From Smittium culicis (Eukaryota; Kickxellomycota; Harpellomycetes; Harpellales; Legeriomycetaceae): a DNA stretch of 10,628 nucleotides. Under the pieces are notes generated by a model. That model worked only from the letters and a program-made list of their open reading frames with translations, was not told the DNA's origin and made no database searches. The position numbers were made by a program, and so were the translations under genes. Below, one piece after another: positions 8,690 through 10,628 of the stretch. How positions within the stretch are numbered: the stretch's first letter is position 1; each line of letters starts with the position of its first letter. The stretch is taken from positions 1 to 10,628 of the forward strand of contig LSSN01005755.1 in assembly GCA_001970855.1 (NCBI GenBank), written 5' to 3'.

Positions 8690-8728
8690 ATTGGATTATT
8701 GATAATTTATACATTTGATTAATCCAAT
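8690..8728. promoter_or_regulatory. inverted ATTGG/CCAAT pair upstream of eL39
   Basis: ATTGGATTA (8690-8698) and TAATCCAAT (8720-8728) are perfect 9-bp inverted copies about 260-300 bases before the eL39 start codon. CCAAT is the core recognised by the HAP/NF-Y complex. A further CCAAT lies at about 8755. A similar inverted pair stands at nearly the same distance from eL36. Confidence 0.3.
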
Positions 8729-9725
8729 GATATATTATTCAGCTTGATAGTAAACCAATAGTATGAAGATATTTTAGATTCAGTTCCAATACATATTTGT
8801 ATTAATTATCAACTAAGGTTTTTAATTTTACAGCGATTTGAGCAAGTTATGCTTTGGCCAATTATGAATGCTATTCAATCTTGATTTTATCAGGTTCCAA
8901 CTATCTTTATACATTGGTTTTTACATTGAATTCCAAGTATAAAAGTACTATTTTAGTTCAATTGTCCAGAAGCTTAAACTCTACATGAATTCATTATTTA
9001 AAGCATTAAGAATATTTGTATGTCAATTCGATAAAGTTAAGACTATACCTCAAGTTCCTGATATTATTTAATATGAAAAATATTATAAGGCTATTTGCCA
9101 TAATTTAAAGTTCACTTCAAGTAGTAAATATGACGTATAACGAGCAAGACCCAAATAATTATATTAAAATCGAAGTGTTATCTACCACATACTATAAATC
9201 TACCAATTCGTATAACAACGTTTATTAAAGCGAGTTTATAACAGAATACTTATTGGAACTTTTTATAAATATTCACTAAATTTAGGATAAATCTTTGACC
9301 CCTATCATTCCCACAGAACTGCTGAAAAAATACTATGTGTCAAGGATATTGTTAAACTCAAATAATATTAGTCTCTTGTGTTGTAATGGTTGATCTAAGA
9401 ATGTCATTTTATAATTTAAATCAAAAATTTTATAAAAACTCAAATAAATAGCAGTATCACTGCAATGTAGTTCTCAATGGGCTAGCTCTTTTATATTCTT
9501 AAGCTGCTTTGCAAGATAAAAAACGTATCCAACAAGAATTAACGGGAAATAATTAAACTTGCGGTATATTGGCTTACTGGTTTCTTGGAATTAAATCTAA
9601 AATGCACATACGTGATAAAAAAAAAACTTAAGCTAAACGAATGTAGATATAAATATAAGACCATGACTGATAGTTTATGCTGAAAGAGTATTAAATCTGA
9701 CATGGTTGAGAGTGTACTTTTTTTT
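8729..9725. other. AT-rich part of the eL39-eL36 spacer, no gene seen
   Basis: Neither strand shows an exon of a recognised family. The sequence is uniformly AT-rich, with short A and T runs, and ends in a T run directly before the TTAA target of the third MITE. Confidence 0.55.
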
Positions 9726-9729
9726 TTAA

Positions 9730-9916
9730 CCCTTTCCCATGCAACAGCCTTAAAAAATCGAAATTAATATTCGCCAGTGACTTATAAGCAGTTTTATTAT
9801 TTGATGCTATTCTTCAGTAAACGAATAATTATATGTATCTCGGAATTGTATTAAACTTATTGAGTGTAATTAGCTATATTTGGTGGACCACAAATAGTCT
9901 ACCTCCCGTGAAATGG
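9730..9916 (-). mobile_element. TTAA-type MITE (piggyBac-like), copy 3, 187 bp
   Basis: It is flanked by TTAA at 9726-9729 and 9917-9920. Read on the minus strand it starts CCATTTCACGGGAGGTAG, then shows the family hairpin in its most regular form (CTATTTGTGGTCC, CACCAAATATAG). Its other end reads CCCTTTCCCATGCAAC on the plus strand. The length matches copies 1 and 2 within a few bases. The interior is more diverged but still shares blocks such as AAATAATAAA with copy 1 and the CTTATAA motif with copy 2. There is no coding capacity. It lies about 600 bases upstream of eL36. Confidence 0.87.
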
Positions 9917-10254
9917 TTAATATTGAAGGTAATTTGCGTTACAATTGAGAATTTAAGCATACTTGTTTTAGTTCATTCAGAATAGTGCAATTAAAGAGCT
10001 TAATTCTTATAAACCGCACACCCTGGTTTAGTATTAATGACTGTAAGCCATAATGTTGTATTTATAGGTACATATAATAGTAATCATCTTCAGCTAATTT
10101 CATAAAATCTTGTCACTAAGCCAATAGACATAAACTGAAGTTGATAATGACCAAACAGATGTTCGTATTAGTATTGGAGATACAATAATAAGAGTGAATA
10201 GCCAATAATTTCTCACCATTAATAGCTCTTACATTATCAGCAAAATAAAAAGAT

Positions 10255-10280
10255 ATTATTGGATAGTATTATCCAATAAT
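10255..10280. promoter_or_regulatory. perfect 11-bp palindrome with ATTGG/CCAAT arms upstream of eL36
   Basis: ATTATTGGATA and TATCCAATAAT flank a 4-base spacer, about 240-265 bases before the eL36 start codon. Each arm carries a CCAAT core (HAP/NF-Y type). The arm core ATTGGAT is shared with the inverted pair upstream of eL39. Confidence 0.4.
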
Positions 10281-10378
10281 TGACATAATTAACTAACTTT
10301 TCTGACATAGCCTAATTGGTAAATCACAATCATGAAGAATTCTAATTGCGCAACTAAACTTCTAAAGAATTTTTCCTC

Positions 10379-10393
10379 AAAAAAAAAAAAAAA
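10379..10393 (+). promoter_or_regulatory. 15-base poly-A tract upstream of eL36
   Basis: An uninterrupted run of 15 A ends 127 bases before the start codon. It fits a nucleosome-disfavouring promoter tract, as proposed for the similar run upstream of eL39, but runs this long also occur elsewhere in the spacer. Confidence 0.35.
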
Positions 10394-10519
10394 GCTACAC
10401 CAAAAAAAATTAATCAAAAGGAAAGCTGAAAATGAGTATAATGAAAAAATATTATTCGAATCTGAATCTCCCTTTCGAAATTATCAATATATACTATTTA
10501 CTAATACATATATTGTAAG

Positions 10520-10615
10520 ATGGTAGCCCAAAGATCAGGAATCAGCGTCGGACTTAACCACGGTCACGCCGTCACTCAACTTAAAGTTAAATCAAGAGTT
10601 GCCACCAGAAAATCT
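10520..10615 (+). CDS. RPL36: 60S ribosomal protein eL36, first exon, cut by the window edge
   Basis: The exon encodes 32 residues of a protein normally about 100 long. The N-terminal signature of eL36 is clear: V-G-L-N-H-G-H-A-V-T at residues 10-19, then a basic stretch with S25, R26 and ending T-R-K-S, matching the family's S-x-R-K-G region. eL36 is a basic protein on the surface of the large ribosomal subunit. The start has a favourable context (A at -3, G at +4), and the sequence before it in this frame gives no family match. The exon ends at a consensus donor (GTAAGT at 10616-10621), in phase 0; the remaining exons lie outside the window. The gene is divergent from eL39 across a spacer of about 2.1 kb. 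Confidence 0.93.
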
Positions 10616-10628
10616 GTAAGTTCTTTTA
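10616..10628 (+). other. RPL36: start of eL36 intron 1 (partial)
   Basis: The consensus donor GTAAGT directly follows the T-R-K-S codons, where reading through would leave the eL36 family pattern. The acceptor lies beyond the window. Confidence 0.85.

Larger units (their letters stand above)
9921..10519. other. upstream region of eL36
   Basis: No other gene was recognised. The stretch holds several CCAAT or ATTGG words (about 10123, 10203, 10258, 10273, 10315), the palindrome at 10255-10280 and the poly-A run at 10379-10393. An ATG-initiated frame at 10332-10526 overlaps the eL36 start in another frame, but its lysine run comes from the poly-A tract and it is not considered a gene. Confidence 0.5.

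Noticed and set aside
10332..10526. 64-codon frame running into the eL36 start
   Set aside because: Its middle is lysine codons from the poly-A tract, and it reads across the eL36 ATG in another frame. It is an unlikely gene and would probably not be within the eL36 leader.

Overview
The window is eukaryotic nuclear DNA: protein genes are split by short GT-AG introns, the standard code fits every exon, and the DNA is strongly AT-rich outside exons (exons and a few islands reach about 45-50% GC in lines counted by hand). Three genes are recognisable by translation, and all belong to the translation apparatus: an eIF5-mimic protein (BZW/5MP family, five exons, 3429-5086, +), ribosomal protein eL39 (two exons, 8112-8428, -) and the first exon of ribosomal protein eL36 (from 10520, +, running off the right edge). 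Short introns, the protein sequences, the AT-rich background and an eIF5-mimic (absent from budding yeast as far as I know) suggest an early-diverging, AT-rich fungus. This placement is inference; no marker here fixes the lineage.

Layout. 1-3428 holds no gene I can name. It contains AT-rich spacer, an exon-like GC island (about 2715-3382) with long but broken minus-strand frames, and a shorter degraded minus-strand frame near the left edge. 3429-5086 is the eIF5-mimic gene. 5087-8111 is spacer between the convergent 3' ends of the eIF5-mimic and eL39 genes; it carries two copies of a miniature transposon in opposite orientation (6295-6479 and 6517-6705). 8429-10519 is the divergent spacer between eL39 and eL36; it carries a third copy (9730-9916) and the promoters of both ribosomal protein genes.

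The most informative non-gene signal is this 185-189 bp non-autonomous element. It has CCCTTT-type ends, a 4-bp TTAA (once ATAA) target duplication and a conserved hairpin near one end, which is the pattern of piggyBac-like MITEs. Two copies lie tail to tail and form a 411-bp near-palindrome.

The three genes work in one process. eL39 and eL36 are structural proteins of the large ribosomal subunit. The eIF5-mimic tunes start-codon selection by competing with eIF5. Its own AUG has a T at -3, a weak context, while both ribosomal protein AUGs have A at -3. This agrees with the autoregulation known for this family.
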